Source: an uncultured Faecalibacterium sp.
GTDB taxonomy: Bacteria; Bacillota; Clostridia; Oscillospirales; Ruminococcaceae
DNA: 64,000 bases
Direction of reading: 5' to 3'
Assembly: GCA_900540455.1 (NCBI GenBank)
Contig: UQGD01000007.1
Span: 12,972 to 76,971 of the forward strand
Shown: in pieces, positions 49,721-58,247 of the stretch
Numbering within the stretch: position 1 is the stretch's first letter
Layout: each line of letters starts with the position of its first letter
Translations under genes and position numbers: made by a program
Notes under the pieces: generated by a model
Database searches by the model: none
Told to the model about the DNA's origin: nothing
The model's input: only the letters and a program-made list of their open reading frames with translations

Positions 49721-52372
49721 ATGAAGCAAGAGTACACTCAAACCCCAGAACAGCTGTTGAGCCAGCTGGAGACCACGGAACAGGGTCTCAGCTCCACAGA
49801 AGCAGCGGCCCGGCTGGAAAAATACGGCCCCAATAAGCTCAAGGATGCCGAAAAGCCCACCATGGTGCAGCGGTTTCTGGCACAGCTGAAGGACCCCATG
49901 CTGGTGATCCTGATGGTGGCTGCCGCCGTCTCGGCTGTGACCAACTACCTGGCAGGGGAAAGCTTTGCCGAGGTGTTCATTATCCTGATCGTGGTGCTGC
50001 TGAACGCCGTGCTGGGCGTTTTGCAGGAGAGCAAGGCCGAAGCGGCCATTGAAGCGCTGCAGACCATGACCGCCGCCACCTGCAAGGTGCTGCGGGACGG
50101 CAAGCAGCAGACCGTGCACAGCGACGAGCTGGTGCCCGGTGATGTGGTGGTGCTGGAAGCCGGCGACAGCGTCCCGGCAGACGGCCGCCTGCTGGAGAGC
50201 GCCAGCCTCAAGATCGAGGAGGCTGCCCTTACCGGCGAGAGCGTGCCGGTCAACAAGGTCATCGAGGCGCTGGGCCTGGCCCACGGCAAGGACGAAGTGC
50301 CCCTGGGGGACCGCAAGAATATGTGCTATATGGGCTCCACCGTGGTGTATGGCCGCGGCCGTGCCCTGGTCACCCGCACCGGTATGGACACCGAGATGGG
50401 CAAGATCGCCGGTGCGCTGGCCAATACGGCCGATGAGCAGACCCCCCTGCAGCGCCGTCTGGATGAGCTGGGCAAGACCCTGTCCAAGTTGGTGCTGGGC
50501 ATCTGCGTGTTCATCTTTATCTTTGACCTGGTGATGGCCGGTTCCTTCACGCTGGAGAGCGTGCTGTCCACCTTTATGGTGGCGGTGTCCCTGGCAGTTG
50601 CCGCTATCCCCGAGGGCCTGGCTACGGTGGTGACGGTGGTGCTTTCCATCGGCGTTACCAATATGAGCAAGCGCAATGCAGTGATCCGCCGCCTGACCGC
50701 TGTGGAGACCCTGGGCTGCACCCAGGTGATCTGCTCGGATAAGACCGGCACCCTGACCCAGAATAAGATGACCGTGGTGCAGCACCTGGGCGACACCCAG
50801 CGCCTGGCTACCGCCCTGGCCCTGTGCAACGACGCAAACCTGGGCGAGAACGGCCAGGCAGAAGGTGAGCCCACCGAGGCCGCACTGGTGAACTTTGCGG
50901 CTGCCGAGGGGCTGCCCAAGCCCCAGCTGGCCGCAGCTGCCCCCCGTGTGGACGAGGCCCCCTTTGACTCCGGCCGTAAGATGATGTCCACCATCCACAC
51001 CGCCGAGAATGGCTTTATCCAGTATACCAAGGGCGCCCCGGACGAGGTGCTGAAGCGCTGCACCCAGTACTGGGCCGACGGCAAGGCGCTGCCCATGACC
51101 GAGGAAAAGCGGGCGGAGATCCTGGCAGAGAACAAGCGTATGGCAGACCAGGCTCTGCGTGTGCTGGCCGCCGCCCAGCGGATCTGGGATGAAAAGCCTG
51201 CTTCCAATGAGCCGGAGCAGCTGGAGCAGCAGCTGTGCTTTGTGGGCCTGGTGGGTATGATCGACCCGGTGCGTCCGGAGGTCAAGGCGGCGATCGCCGA
51301 GTGCCGTGCCGCCGGCATCCGTCCGGTGATGATCACCGGTGACCACAAGGATACCGCTGTGGCCATTGCCCGGGAACTGGGCATCATCCAGGACGCCTCC
51401 GAGGCCATTACCGGCGCAGAACTGGACGCCATCCCCGATGAGGAGATGCAGCAGGCAGTGCGCCGCTACGGGGTCTACGCCCGTGTGCAGCCGGAGCATA
51501 AGGTGCGCATCGTCAATGCGTGGAAGGCCAACGGCGCCGTTACCGCTATGACCGGCGACGGCGTCAACGACGCACCCTCCATCAAGAGCGCAGATATCGG
51601 AGTGGGCATGGGCATCACCGGCACCGACGTTACCAAGAACGTGGCGGACATGGTACTGGCGGACGACAACTTTGCCACCATCGTGGGCGCAGTGGAGGAA
51701 GGCCGACGCATCTACGATAACATCCGCAAGGCCATCCAGTTCCTGCTGGGCTCCAACATGAGCGAGGTGCTGGGCGTGTTCGGCTCCACCCTGATGGGCT
51801 TTACCCTGCTGAACCCGGTGCATCTGCTGTTCATCAACCTGATCACCGACTGCTTCCCGGCACTGGCGCTGGGCATGGAAAAAGGCGAGCCGGACATCAT
51901 GCAGCGTGCCCCCCGTGACTCCAAGGACGGCATCTTTGCCGGCGGCCTGGGCTTTGATATCGCCTATCAGGGCATCCTGATCGCAGGCATCACCATGCTG
52001 TCCTATATCCTGGGCCACTGCATGGAGGTGGGCTTCTTTGAGATGCCCCATGGCGTGTCCCCCGCCGGCATGACCATGGCATTCCTGACCATGAGCATGT
52101 GCGAGATCTTCCACAGCTTCAATATGCGCAGCCAGCGCAAGAGCGTGTTCACCCTGGGCACCCACAACAAGATCCTGTGGGGCGCTATGCTGGGCAGCCT
52201 GGTGCTGACCACCCTGGTGCTGGAGGTTCCCTTCATCGCCAATATGTTCGGCTTTACCCCCATCACCCTGCCCGAGTACCTGGTGGCTCTGGCTCTGGCT
52301 GTGCTGGTGATCCCCGTAGTGGAGCTGGTCAAGTGGTTCCAGCGCCGCCGTGACCGCCGTGCAGAGGCATAA
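49721..52372 (+). CDS. P-type cation-transporting ATPase, PMCA/calcium or manganese type
   Basis: An 883-residue P2-type ATPase that pumps Ca2+ or Mn2+ out of the cell. The phosphorylated Asp is at 340 in CSDKTGTLTQNK; the actuator loop LTGESVPV is near 169, the ion-site helix PEGLATVV near 290, the hinge TGDGVNDAPS near 612 and the C-terminal membrane region near 670-860. The N-terminus has the cation-ATPase LSxxEAAxRLEKYGPNKL block. Its leader carries a probable manganese riboswitch with terminator, so manganese export is a good guess, although the protein family is usually annotated as calcium-transporting. Confidence 0.93.
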   Translation: MKQEYTQTPEQLLSQLETTEQGLSSTEAAARLEKYGPNKLKDAEKPTMVQRFLAQLKDPMLVILMVAAAVSAVTNYLAGESFAEVFIILIVVLLNAVLGVLQESKAEAAIEALQTMTAATCKVLRDGKQQTVHSDELVPGDVVVLEAGDSVPADGRLLESASLKIEEAALTGESVPVNKVIEALGLAHGKDEVPLGDRKNMCYMGSTVVYGRGRALVTRTGMDTEMGKIAGALANTADEQTPLQRRLDELGKTLSKLVLGICVFIFIFDLVMAGSFTLESVLSTFMVAVSLAVAAIPEGLATVVTVVLSIGVTNMSKRNAVIRRLTAVETLGCTQVICSDKTGTLTQNKMTVVQHLGDTQRLATALALCNDANLGENGQAEGEPTEAALVNFAAAEGLPKPQLAAAAPRVDEAPFDSGRKMMSTIHTAENGFIQYTKGAPDEVLKRCTQYWADGKALPMTEEKRAEILAENKRMADQALRVLAAAQRIWDEKPASNEPEQLEQQLCFVGLVGMIDPVRPEVKAAIAECRAAGIRPVMITGDHKDTAVAIARELGIIQDASEAITGAELDAIPDEEMQQAVRRYGVYARVQPEHKVRIVNAWKANGAVTAMTGDGVNDAPSIKSADIGVGMGITGTDVTKNVADMVLADDNFATIVGAVEEGRRIYDNIRKAIQFLLGSNMSEVLGVFGSTLMGFTLLNPVHLLFINLITDCFPALALGMEKGEPDIMQRAPRDSKDGIFAGGLGFDIAYQGILIAGITMLSYILGHCMEVGFFEMPHGVSPAGMTMAFLTMSMCEIFHSFNMRSQRKSVFTLGTHNKILWGAMLGSLVLTTLVLEVPFIANMFGFTPITLPEYLVALALAVLVIPVVELVKWFQRRRDRRAEA

Positions 52373-52398
52373 GCAGAACAACGCAAACAACAAAGCCA

Positions 52399-52439
52399 AA
52401 GCAGGTGTGCTGCGCAGATGCAGTGCACCTGCTTTTTTG
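52399..52439 (+). terminator. intrinsic terminator of the ATPase
   Basis: AAGCAGGTG pairs with CACCTGCTT, followed by TTTTGC. Confidence 0.8.
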
Positions 52440-52492
52440 CGGGCTGGGGCACTGCCGGGCCGCCCGGAGCCGGAACTGGCTGCACCTGCCTC

Positions 52493-52521
52493 TTTACAAT
52501 CCGGCTGGAAGGCGGTATGCT
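52493..52521 (+). promoter_or_regulatory. promoter of the LysR-phosphatase gene
   Basis: TTTACA (52493-52498) and TATGCT (52516-52521), 17-bp spacer, 36 bases before the start codon. Confidence 0.6.
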
Positions 52522-52556
52522 GTAAAGGTGTTCAAAATGGAACAAGGGAGGAACTC

Positions 52557-54302
52557 ATGGACATCCGGCAGCTGAATTATTTTTTGACCCTCTGTGAGGA
52601 GCTGAATTATACCCGGGCGGCACAGCGGCTGCTTTTGTCCCGGCAGGCGCTGCGCCAGAGCGTTGCTGCACTGGAATCGGAGCTGTGCGGGCCGCTGTTT
52701 GCCAGCGCTCACCACAAGCTCAGTCTTACCGACCGGGGGCGCAGCCTGCAGCGCCATGCGGCGCCGGTGGTGCAGCAATTCCAGCAGATGCAGGCGGCGC
52801 TGCACGCAGAGATCGAGTCCGCACAGCCGGTCTGTGTGGGGGTCAGCGTGGCGCTTGCCCCGGACTACCTGCCGGGGCTGGAGGGGCTGCTGGATCGCTT
52901 CCGGGAGCAGTATCCCCACCTGAATCTGCGCTTCCGCCTGCTGGAAAACGATGCGGTGGCAGCCGGTGTGGAGCAGGGGGAGCTGGATGTGGGTCTGGTG
53001 CTGGACCTGGGCTGCTGCGGGCAGGGGCTGGTACGGGCTACTCTGCGGGCAGACCCGGCCTGCCTGCTGGTGCCGCGGGACCACCCCCTGTGGGAAAAGG
53101 AGAGCGTGCCGCTGTCCGGTCTGCGTGGGCAGCGGGTGCTGCTGCCCAGCCTGCGGCAGGACCTTTTGTCGCCCTTGTGGTCTGGCTGCGCCCGGGTGGG
53201 GTTTGCCCCGGCGGCAGAGCTGGTGCCCAGCTTCTACCAGGCATATTATCTGGTGCAGGACCAGCAGTGCGCCTGCCTGACCCGGTATGAGCCGGGGCAG
53301 CGCCGTCCGCTGGACCGGGTGCGCAGCGTGCTGCTGGAGGAGCTGCCCCCGCTGTGCGTCTCCCTTTTGCAGCGGCGGGAGCATGACTCGGCCTATCTGG
53401 AACTGCTGCGCAGCTACCTGATGGCAGCGCTGGATGGGGCAGTGGCGCCCCAGGGACGGGGCGGCCCGGCCCGGCCGCTGTATACGGCGCCGGTACACCC
53501 GGCCCCGGCGCAGCCCCGCCAGGAACCCGGCGTGCCGCTGCCCTTTGTGGGGGGCACGAACTTCCGGGAGCTGGGCGGCTACGAGGCGGACGAGGGCAAA
53601 CATATCCGCTGGGGGCAGATCTACCGTGGCATCCCCACGGCCCGGCTGGTGGGTCCGGAGGACCGTGCCCGGCTGGACGGCTTGGGTCTGCGGCTGATCC
53701 TGGACCTGCGGGGCACCAAGGAGGCGGCAGCCCTGCCGGATTATGTGCCGGACGGGGCCCGGCTGGTGCGCCTGAGCGGTCTGTGCGATGAGGACGGCCG
53801 GGAGATGAGCTTTGCCCCGGCGGACATCGCCCGTCTGCTGAACGGCCAGCCGGATACCGGCTTCAATGCGGTACAGGCTGTGTACCGGCGGATGCTCAGC
53901 GGGAACCGGGCATTCCGGGAGCTGTTCCGGGCGCTGGAAGCGGGGGAGACCCCCATTTTGTTCCACTGCTCTGCCGGAAAGGACCGCACCGGTGTGGCGG
54001 CGATGCTGATCCTGCTGGCGTTGGGTGCGCCGGAAACCGTGATCCGGGAGGATTTTGCCCGTACCAATACCTGCCGCGCTGCGGAGATCCAGGCCTACTG
54101 CGACCAGCATGCGGAGGAGATCGCCCGCCAGCCGGAGCGGGAAGCCTACTACCGGGGTGTGGCAGGGGTCTACCCGGAAGCAGCCCAGTTTGTGCTGGAC
54201 ACCCTGCGGCAGGAGTACGGCTCCCCGGAGGCGTACCTGGAAGCGGAATATGGGCTGACCCCGGCCCGTCTGATGCGCCTGCGCAGGATGTATCTGGAGT
54301 AA
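52557..54302 (+). CDS. LysR-type regulator fused to a tyrosine-phosphatase-like domain
   Basis: A 581-residue fusion. Residues 1-62 are a LysR winged HTH (LNYFLTLCEELNYTRAAQRL; LLSRQALRQSVAALE), residues 90-290 the LysR effector fold, then a Pro/Ala/Gly linker (about 300-335). Residues 335-581 form a phosphatase of the bacterial tyrosine/serine type: GGTNFRELGGY near 342, LILDLRGTKEA near 385, and the P-loop HCSAGKDRTG with Cys near 470. AAGGGAGGAA precedes ATG 52557 and the frame is continuous. The phosphatase domain may control the regulator by acting on a phosphorylated ligand or protein; that is inference. It is transcribed alone. Confidence 0.82.
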   Translation: MDIRQLNYFLTLCEELNYTRAAQRLLLSRQALRQSVAALESELCGPLFASAHHKLSLTDRGRSLQRHAAPVVQQFQQMQAALHAEIESAQPVCVGVSVALAPDYLPGLEGLLDRFREQYPHLNLRFRLLENDAVAAGVEQGELDVGLVLDLGCCGQGLVRATLRADPACLLVPRDHPLWEKESVPLSGLRGQRVLLPSLRQDLLSPLWSGCARVGFAPAAELVPSFYQAYYLVQDQQCACLTRYEPGQRRPLDRVRSVLLEELPPLCVSLLQRREHDSAYLELLRSYLMAALDGAVAPQGRGGPARPLYTAPVHPAPAQPRQEPGVPLPFVGGTNFRELGGYEADEGKHIRWGQIYRGIPTARLVGPEDRARLDGLGLRLILDLRGTKEAAALPDYVPDGARLVRLSGLCDEDGREMSFAPADIARLLNGQPDTGFNAVQAVYRRMLSGNRAFRELFRALEAGETPILFHCSAGKDRTGVAAMLILLALGAPETVIREDFARTNTCRAAEIQAYCDQHAEEIARQPEREAYYRGVAGVYPEAAQFVLDTLRQEYGSPEAYLEAEYGLTPARLMRLRRMYLE

Positions 54303-54443
54303 AGATCTGGGCAAAAATGGGGCTTGGACCGGAGTATCGGCCCTGGCCGGATAAAAAGTTTTTTACAGCCTTTTTTGGCGGAAAAGAAGGGAGAGACCCT
54401 CCTTTTTCCAGAAAAAAATCTGCTGTGGGAAAGGGCTTCTCCC

Positions 54444-54472
54444 TTGACAAGGGGAGAAATGTTTCGTAATAT
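54444..54472 (+). promoter_or_regulatory. strong promoter upstream of rny
   Basis: TTGACA (54444-54449) and TAATAT (54467-54472), 17-bp spacer. The start is near 54479, almost 290 bases before the rny start codon. Confidence 0.75.
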
Positions 54473-54478
54473 AAAGAT

Positions 54479-54655
54479 GTAGTATGGAACCCGTGACGCT
54501 GCGTGCAGGGTTCTGTGTACTTGGACCTGAGCAAAGGCCGCCCACACATCGGAGGGCGGCCCTGCTATAAGTATAGAACTTCTTGAACCGAAGAAAGCTG
54601 CCATCATCCACGCTCCCGCAGGGGAAAAGCGCCTGCGTGTGTGTTCGTGTTGTCT
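54479..54655 (+). ncRNA. structured RNA before rny, possibly 6S-like
   Basis: The region has a strong promoter and several helices: GGAACCC/GGGTTC near 54486-54513, GGCCGCCC/GGGCGGCC near 54537-54561, and CGCAGG/CCTGCG near 54615-54635 followed by a T-rich stretch. The order of an ACCTGAGC segment, the large hairpin and CTTGAACC then GAAAGCTGC resembles 6S RNA, but a convincing closing stem is not evident. It may instead be the long leader of rny. Boundaries are approximate. Confidence 0.4.
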
Positions 54656-54763
54656 GTTTTATGCTTGAGAAAGCTCGCTTATACATGTTTCTCGGGGCCT
54701 GCATCCCTGCCGCAGCATCTCCCATTTTGCAACAAAAATTACTGTTGAGGAGAGTGAACGCAA

Positions 54764-56329
54764 ATGCCCGCAATCGTATGGATTGTGGTCGGACTGGCTC
54801 TGGGCGTTGTATTGGGCGCTGTGCTGGGCTATAACCGCCGCAAGCAGACCGCAGAGGCTCAGATCGGCAGCGCCGAGGCGGAGGCCACCCGTCTGGTCAA
54901 TGAGGCTATCAAGACCGCTGACCAAAAACGCAAGGAAGCGATCCTGGAAGCAAAGGACGAGGCTTTCCGCATGAAGGCGGAAGTGGACGAGCTGAAGGCG
55001 GAGGCTGACCGGGAGATCAAGCAGCGCCGCGCTGAGATCAGCCGTCAGGAGAACCGTATCGACCAGAAAGAGACCGCTCTGGACCGCAAGACCGAGGCGC
55101 TGGAGCGCCGGGAAGAGGACCTGAAAAAGCGCAATGCAGAGGCAGAGGCTCACCTGGCGGAGATCGATGAGCTGCGCGCCAAGGAGATGGAGCGGCTGGA
55201 GACCCTGGCTGGTTTGAGCCAGGAGGACGCCCGCGAAGTGCTGCTGCACAAGGTGGACGAGGAGCTGACCCATGAGAAGGCCGTCCGTGTGGCTGCCTAT
55301 GAGACCGACCTGAAGGAAAATTGCGAGAGTATCGCCCGCAACCTCATTGGACAGGCTGTGAGCCGCTGTGCTGCGGATCATTGCAGCGAGACCACCGTCA
55401 GCGTGGTGCCCCTGCCCAGCGACGAGATGAAGGGCCGCATCATTGGCCGCGAGGGCCGCAATATCCGCGCTCTGGAGACGGCTACTGGTGTGGATCTGAT
55501 CATTGACGATACCCCGGAGGCTATTACGCTGTCCTCCTTTGACCAGACCCGCCGGGAAGTGGCCCGCATGACCCTGGAGCGGCTGATCGGCGACGGACGC
55601 ATCCACCCCGCCCGCATCGAGGAGACGGTGGAAAAGTGCCGCCACGAGCTGGAACTGCAGATGAAGCGGGAAGGCGAGCGTGCGGTGATGGAGCTGGGCA
55701 TCCACGGCCTGCATCCGGACCTGGTCAAGCTGATCGGCCGGCTGAAGTACCGCACCAGCTTTGGACAGAACGCCCTGACCCACAGCATGGAAGTGGCCTG
55801 GCTGGCTGGCCTGCTGGCCGGGGAGATGGGGGTCAACATCACGCTGGCCCGCCGTGCCGGTCTGCTGCATGACATTGGCAAGGCACTGGACCACGAGATC
55901 GAGGGCAGCCATGTTCAGATCGGTGTGGATATCTGCCGCAAGTATAAAGAGAATACCCAGCTGATCCATGCACTGGAGGCACACCACGGCGACGTGGAGC
56001 CCAAGACCCCGCTGGCCTTCATCATCCAGGCTGCGGATGCCATCAGCGCTGCACGTCCCGGCGCCCGCCGTGAGAATGTGGAAAGCTACGTCAAGCGCCT
56101 GGAGAACCTGGAGGAGATCTCCTCCAGCTTTGAGGGCGTGGAGCAGGCCTTTGCTGTGCAGGCAGGCCGCGAAGTGCGGATCATGGTCAAGCCGGATGTG
56201 GTCAGTGATGACCAGGTGATCCTGCTGGCACGGGCTGTGGCCAAGAAGATCGAGGATACGCTGGATTACCCCGGTCAGATCAAGGTCAATGTGATCCGTG
56301 AGAGCCGCGCGGTGGACTACGCAAAGTAA
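54764..56329 (+). CDS. rny: ribonuclease Y
   Basis: Membrane-anchored endoribonuclease that starts mRNA decay in Firmicutes. The 521 residues show an N-terminal membrane helix (IVWIVVGLALGVVLGAVLGY at 4-23), a long Glu/Lys/Arg coiled coil at about 25-190, a KH RNA-binding domain near 210-280 (GRIIGREGRNIRALE) and an HD phosphohydrolase domain near 335-430 (ALTHSMEVAWLAG; LLHDIGKALDHE). GAGGAGAG lies 8 bases before the ATG. It is preceded by a long structured leader and followed by a terminator. Confidence 0.97.
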   Translation: MPAIVWIVVGLALGVVLGAVLGYNRRKQTAEAQIGSAEAEATRLVNEAIKTADQKRKEAILEAKDEAFRMKAEVDELKAEADREIKQRRAEISRQENRIDQKETALDRKTEALERREEDLKKRNAEAEAHLAEIDELRAKEMERLETLAGLSQEDAREVLLHKVDEELTHEKAVRVAAYETDLKENCESIARNLIGQAVSRCAADHCSETTVSVVPLPSDEMKGRIIGREGRNIRALETATGVDLIIDDTPEAITLSSFDQTRREVARMTLERLIGDGRIHPARIEETVEKCRHELELQMKREGERAVMELGIHGLHPDLVKLIGRLKYRTSFGQNALTHSMEVAWLAGLLAGEMGVNITLARRAGLLHDIGKALDHEIEGSHVQIGVDICRKYKENTQLIHALEAHHGDVEPKTPLAFIIQAADAISAARPGARRENVESYVKRLENLEEISSSFEGVEQAFAVQAGREVRIMVKPDVVSDDQVILLARAVAKKIEDTLDYPGQIKVNVIRESRAVDYAK

Positions 56330-56342
56330 ATAAAACCATCGG

Positions 56343-56369
56343 TGCACCCCCGTTTGGGGGTGCATTTTT
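56343..56369 (+). terminator. terminator of rny
   Basis: TGCACCCCC and GGGGGTGCA with a 4-base loop, then TTTTT. Confidence 0.92.
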
Positions 56370-56375
56370 GTGCGC

Positions 56376-56414
56376 AAAAAAAACTCCCCTGTATGCAGTA
56401 CAGGGGAGTTTTTT
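56376..56414. terminator. bidirectional terminator after the hydrolase gene
   Basis: A-run plus CTCCCCTGTA pairs with TACAGGGGAG plus T-run. It ends the minus-strand hydrolase gene. Confidence 0.92.
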
Positions 56415-56436
56415 GGTCGTATAAGCGCCGTTTGGA

Positions 56437-57372
56437 TCAGGTGCGGGCCAGTTGGGTGTCCAGCCAATGTGCAATGTCGGCAAAGACCTCCTGCTTGTTG
56501 GTCTCTACCAAAAGCTCGTGACGCGCACCGGGATACAGCTTGAACTGGATGTCCTCGACACCCACATCCTTCATGCTCTGGATCGCCCGGCGTACACCGG
56601 CGCCCTGCTCGCCCACGGGGTCTGCATCACCAGCCAGGAACAGGACCGGCAGACTTTTGGGCATTCTGGAAACAAACGCAGGGTCATGCAGACGAAGCAG
56701 ACCGGAGAACATACTGTAATAAGCGTTCAGCGTAAAGGTAAAGGTGCAGCGCTCGTCTGCCAGGTATTTGTCCACCTCGGCGTGGTCGCGGTTGAGCCAA
56801 TCGTGGGTGGTGCGGCCTTCCAGGCCGCGGTTGTACCCCATAAAGGAGAGATTGGCTACAAATTTGCTGCGGTAGTGCCAGCCATGTAGAGCGGCCAGGG
56901 CGCGGCACAGTCCCCGCGCAAAACGTACCAGGAGCTTGGGCTGGAAGCCGGTGCCCATGATAATAGCGCCGTCCAGCTCATTGCCATACTCACACAGGTA
57001 CTGCCGGGCATAAAACGAACCCATACTGTGGCCCAGCAAAAAATAAGGGACCCCCGGATAGAGCTTTTTGGTGAGCACCGTCATGCGGTGCAGATCCTCC
57101 AGCACGGTCTTGTTGCCGTCCGGCTCATCAAAATAGCCGTAATCCTCCTTGGTGCGGATGGACTCGCCGTGGCCCAGATGATCGTGGCCGGTCACCAGGA
57201 TGCCCTGGTCGGCCAGATACTCTGCCAGCGGGTAATACCGGCCAATAAATTCTACCATCCCGTGGGACAGCTGCAAAACGGCCCGCACCGGCCCCTCTGG
57301 AATACAGCGGAACCCGTGCAGCTGCCGCCCGGCGGCGTTGGATGGCAGGGAGAACTCCTCAATGCGGCTCAT
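56437..57372 (-). CDS. alpha/beta hydrolase, monoacylglycerol-lipase/lysophospholipase type
   Basis: A 311-residue soluble hydrolase. It has the HGMVEFIGRYYPLAEYL oxyanion-side block near residue 38, the LGHGES turn near 66, the nucleophile elbow LGHSMGSF with Ser near 115, Asp in LAGDADPVG near 250 and His in GARHELLVE near 283. The sequence pattern fits serine aquaporin-like S33 lysophospholipase or monoacylglycerol lipase relatives (Hydrolase_4). Natural substrate unknown. GCCTCC-type spacing leaves AAAAAGGAGG-like bases upstream of the ATG. It is followed by a strong terminator and lies downstream of the AbrB-type gene in the same direction. Confidence 0.88.
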   Translation of the reverse strand: MSRIEEFSLPSNAAGRQLHGFRCIPEGPVRAVLQLSHGMVEFIGRYYPLAEYLADQGILVTGHDHLGHGESIRTKEDYGYFDEPDGNKTVLEDLHRMTVLTKKLYPGVPYFLLGHSMGSFYARQYLCEYGNELDGAIIMGTGFQPKLLVRFARGLCRALAALHGWHYRSKFVANLSFMGYNRGLEGRTTHDWLNRDHAEVDKYLADERCTFTFTLNAYYSMFSGLLRLHDPAFVSRMPKSLPVLFLAGDADPVGEQGAGVRRAIQSMKDVGVEDIQFKLYPGARHELLVETNKQEVFADIAHWLDTQLART

Positions 57373-57403
57373 TTCTCAGTTGGCGCCTCCTTTTTAAGGG
57401 AGC

Positions 57404-57655
57404 TTACAGCTCGCTGATGCGCTGGCGGCACTCAGAGCAGATGCAGTAGCCTGCATAGTGCACAGCCTTATCGTCCACCTCGCCGCAGAAATCGCAGCTG
57501 CCAATGGGACGGTGCTTCTTCAAAATGATGGAATCGCCATCCACAAAGATCTCCAGCTTGGTGTCGGTCTCCAGGCGCATGTTGGTGCGCAGTTCCTTGG
57601 GCAGAACGATGCGGCCCAGCGCATCGATGCCGCGGACAATGCCAGTGCTTTTCAT
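57404..57655 (-). CDS. AbrB/SpoVT-type regulator with C-terminal cysteine motif
   Basis: An 83-residue regulator. Residues 1-47 form the swapped-hairpin AbrB DNA-binding domain (GIVRGIDALGRIVLPKELR; EIFVDGDSIILKK). The C-terminus has CDFCGE near 54 and CICSEC near 73, four or five cysteines placed for a zinc site, a feature of the clostridial AbrB relatives. GAAAGGAG precedes ATG 57655. A promoter with a roughly 200-base leader lies upstream. Proteins of this type are transition-state regulators of growth-phase genes. Confidence 0.92.
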   Translation of the reverse strand: MKSTGIVRGIDALGRIVLPKELRTNMRLETDTKLEIFVDGDSIILKKHRPIGSCDFCGEVDDKAVHYAGYCICSECRQRISEL

Positions 57656-57736
57656 AATAAAGTCTCCTTTCAAAGATGCGGTCCGCCCCAGCTCCCGGGC
57701 GTGTGCCGGTGCAACGATAGCTGGTGCGGTTTGCAG

Positions 57737-57760
57737 CACCGTCCAAAGGCTGGGACGGTG
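57737..57760 (-). promoter_or_regulatory. hairpin in the leader of the AbrB-type gene
   Basis: CACCGTCC and GGACGGTG, perfect 8-bp arms with an 8-base centre, inside the predicted leader about 80 bases before the start codon. It may be an operator or an RNA hairpin. Confidence 0.4.
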
Positions 57761-57865
57761 GACTGACAGGTGATGGTTCGGACATTGGTCTGCCTGCCTG
57801 CGTTTGGGAAGAACGCAGAAAGCAGAAAATTAGGCCAGGTAATTTGTTCCACAGGATCTACGACT

Positions 57866-57894
57866 ATTATACATATTTTTACAGATATCGTCAA
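57866..57894 (-). promoter_or_regulatory. promoter of the AbrB-type gene
   Basis: Minus-strand TTGACG (57894-57889) and TATAAT (57871-57866), 17-bp spacer, predicted start near 57858. Confidence 0.75.
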
Positions 57895-58247
57895 TACTCC
57901 GAAACTCTTTTGGCAAATGTTTTTTCTTTTTATGGCTATAATGGAAAATATTCGAGAGAAATAAAGTTCACCCCGGCTTTCTCCTTTTTCTGTAAATTCC
58001 TGTCGAAATACGGTCTAAAAGCGCAAAAGAGAGGCTGGTTTTTCCACACAAAGAACCGGTCTTGTGGAAAAAACGTTTTCCATTCTGCGCTTTCGGCGCT
58101 TCCAGGCAGGCGTTGGAACGGCAGGCTTGTATTTTACAGCCGCAGCGGTGCCGATACTTTTTTTCTGGCAGGGGATGTGGTACAATCAGGAAGATAAGAC
58201 CCGGCATGCCGGAGATAAAACGCACCTATAAAGGAGGGGCTGCCCTT
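57895..58247. other. intergenic region before the AIM24 gene
   Basis: About 350 bases without a recognisable gene. A TACAAT -10-like hexamer at 58181-58186 with no good -35 and an AAAGGAGGGG ribosome site at 58230-58239 are the only signals for the AIM24 gene. Confidence 0.4.

Noticed and set aside
49553..52399. 948-codon minus-strand frame opposite the cation ATPase
   Set aside because: Antisense shadow; His- and Gly-rich, no recognisable domain, and it would run through the riboswitch terminator.
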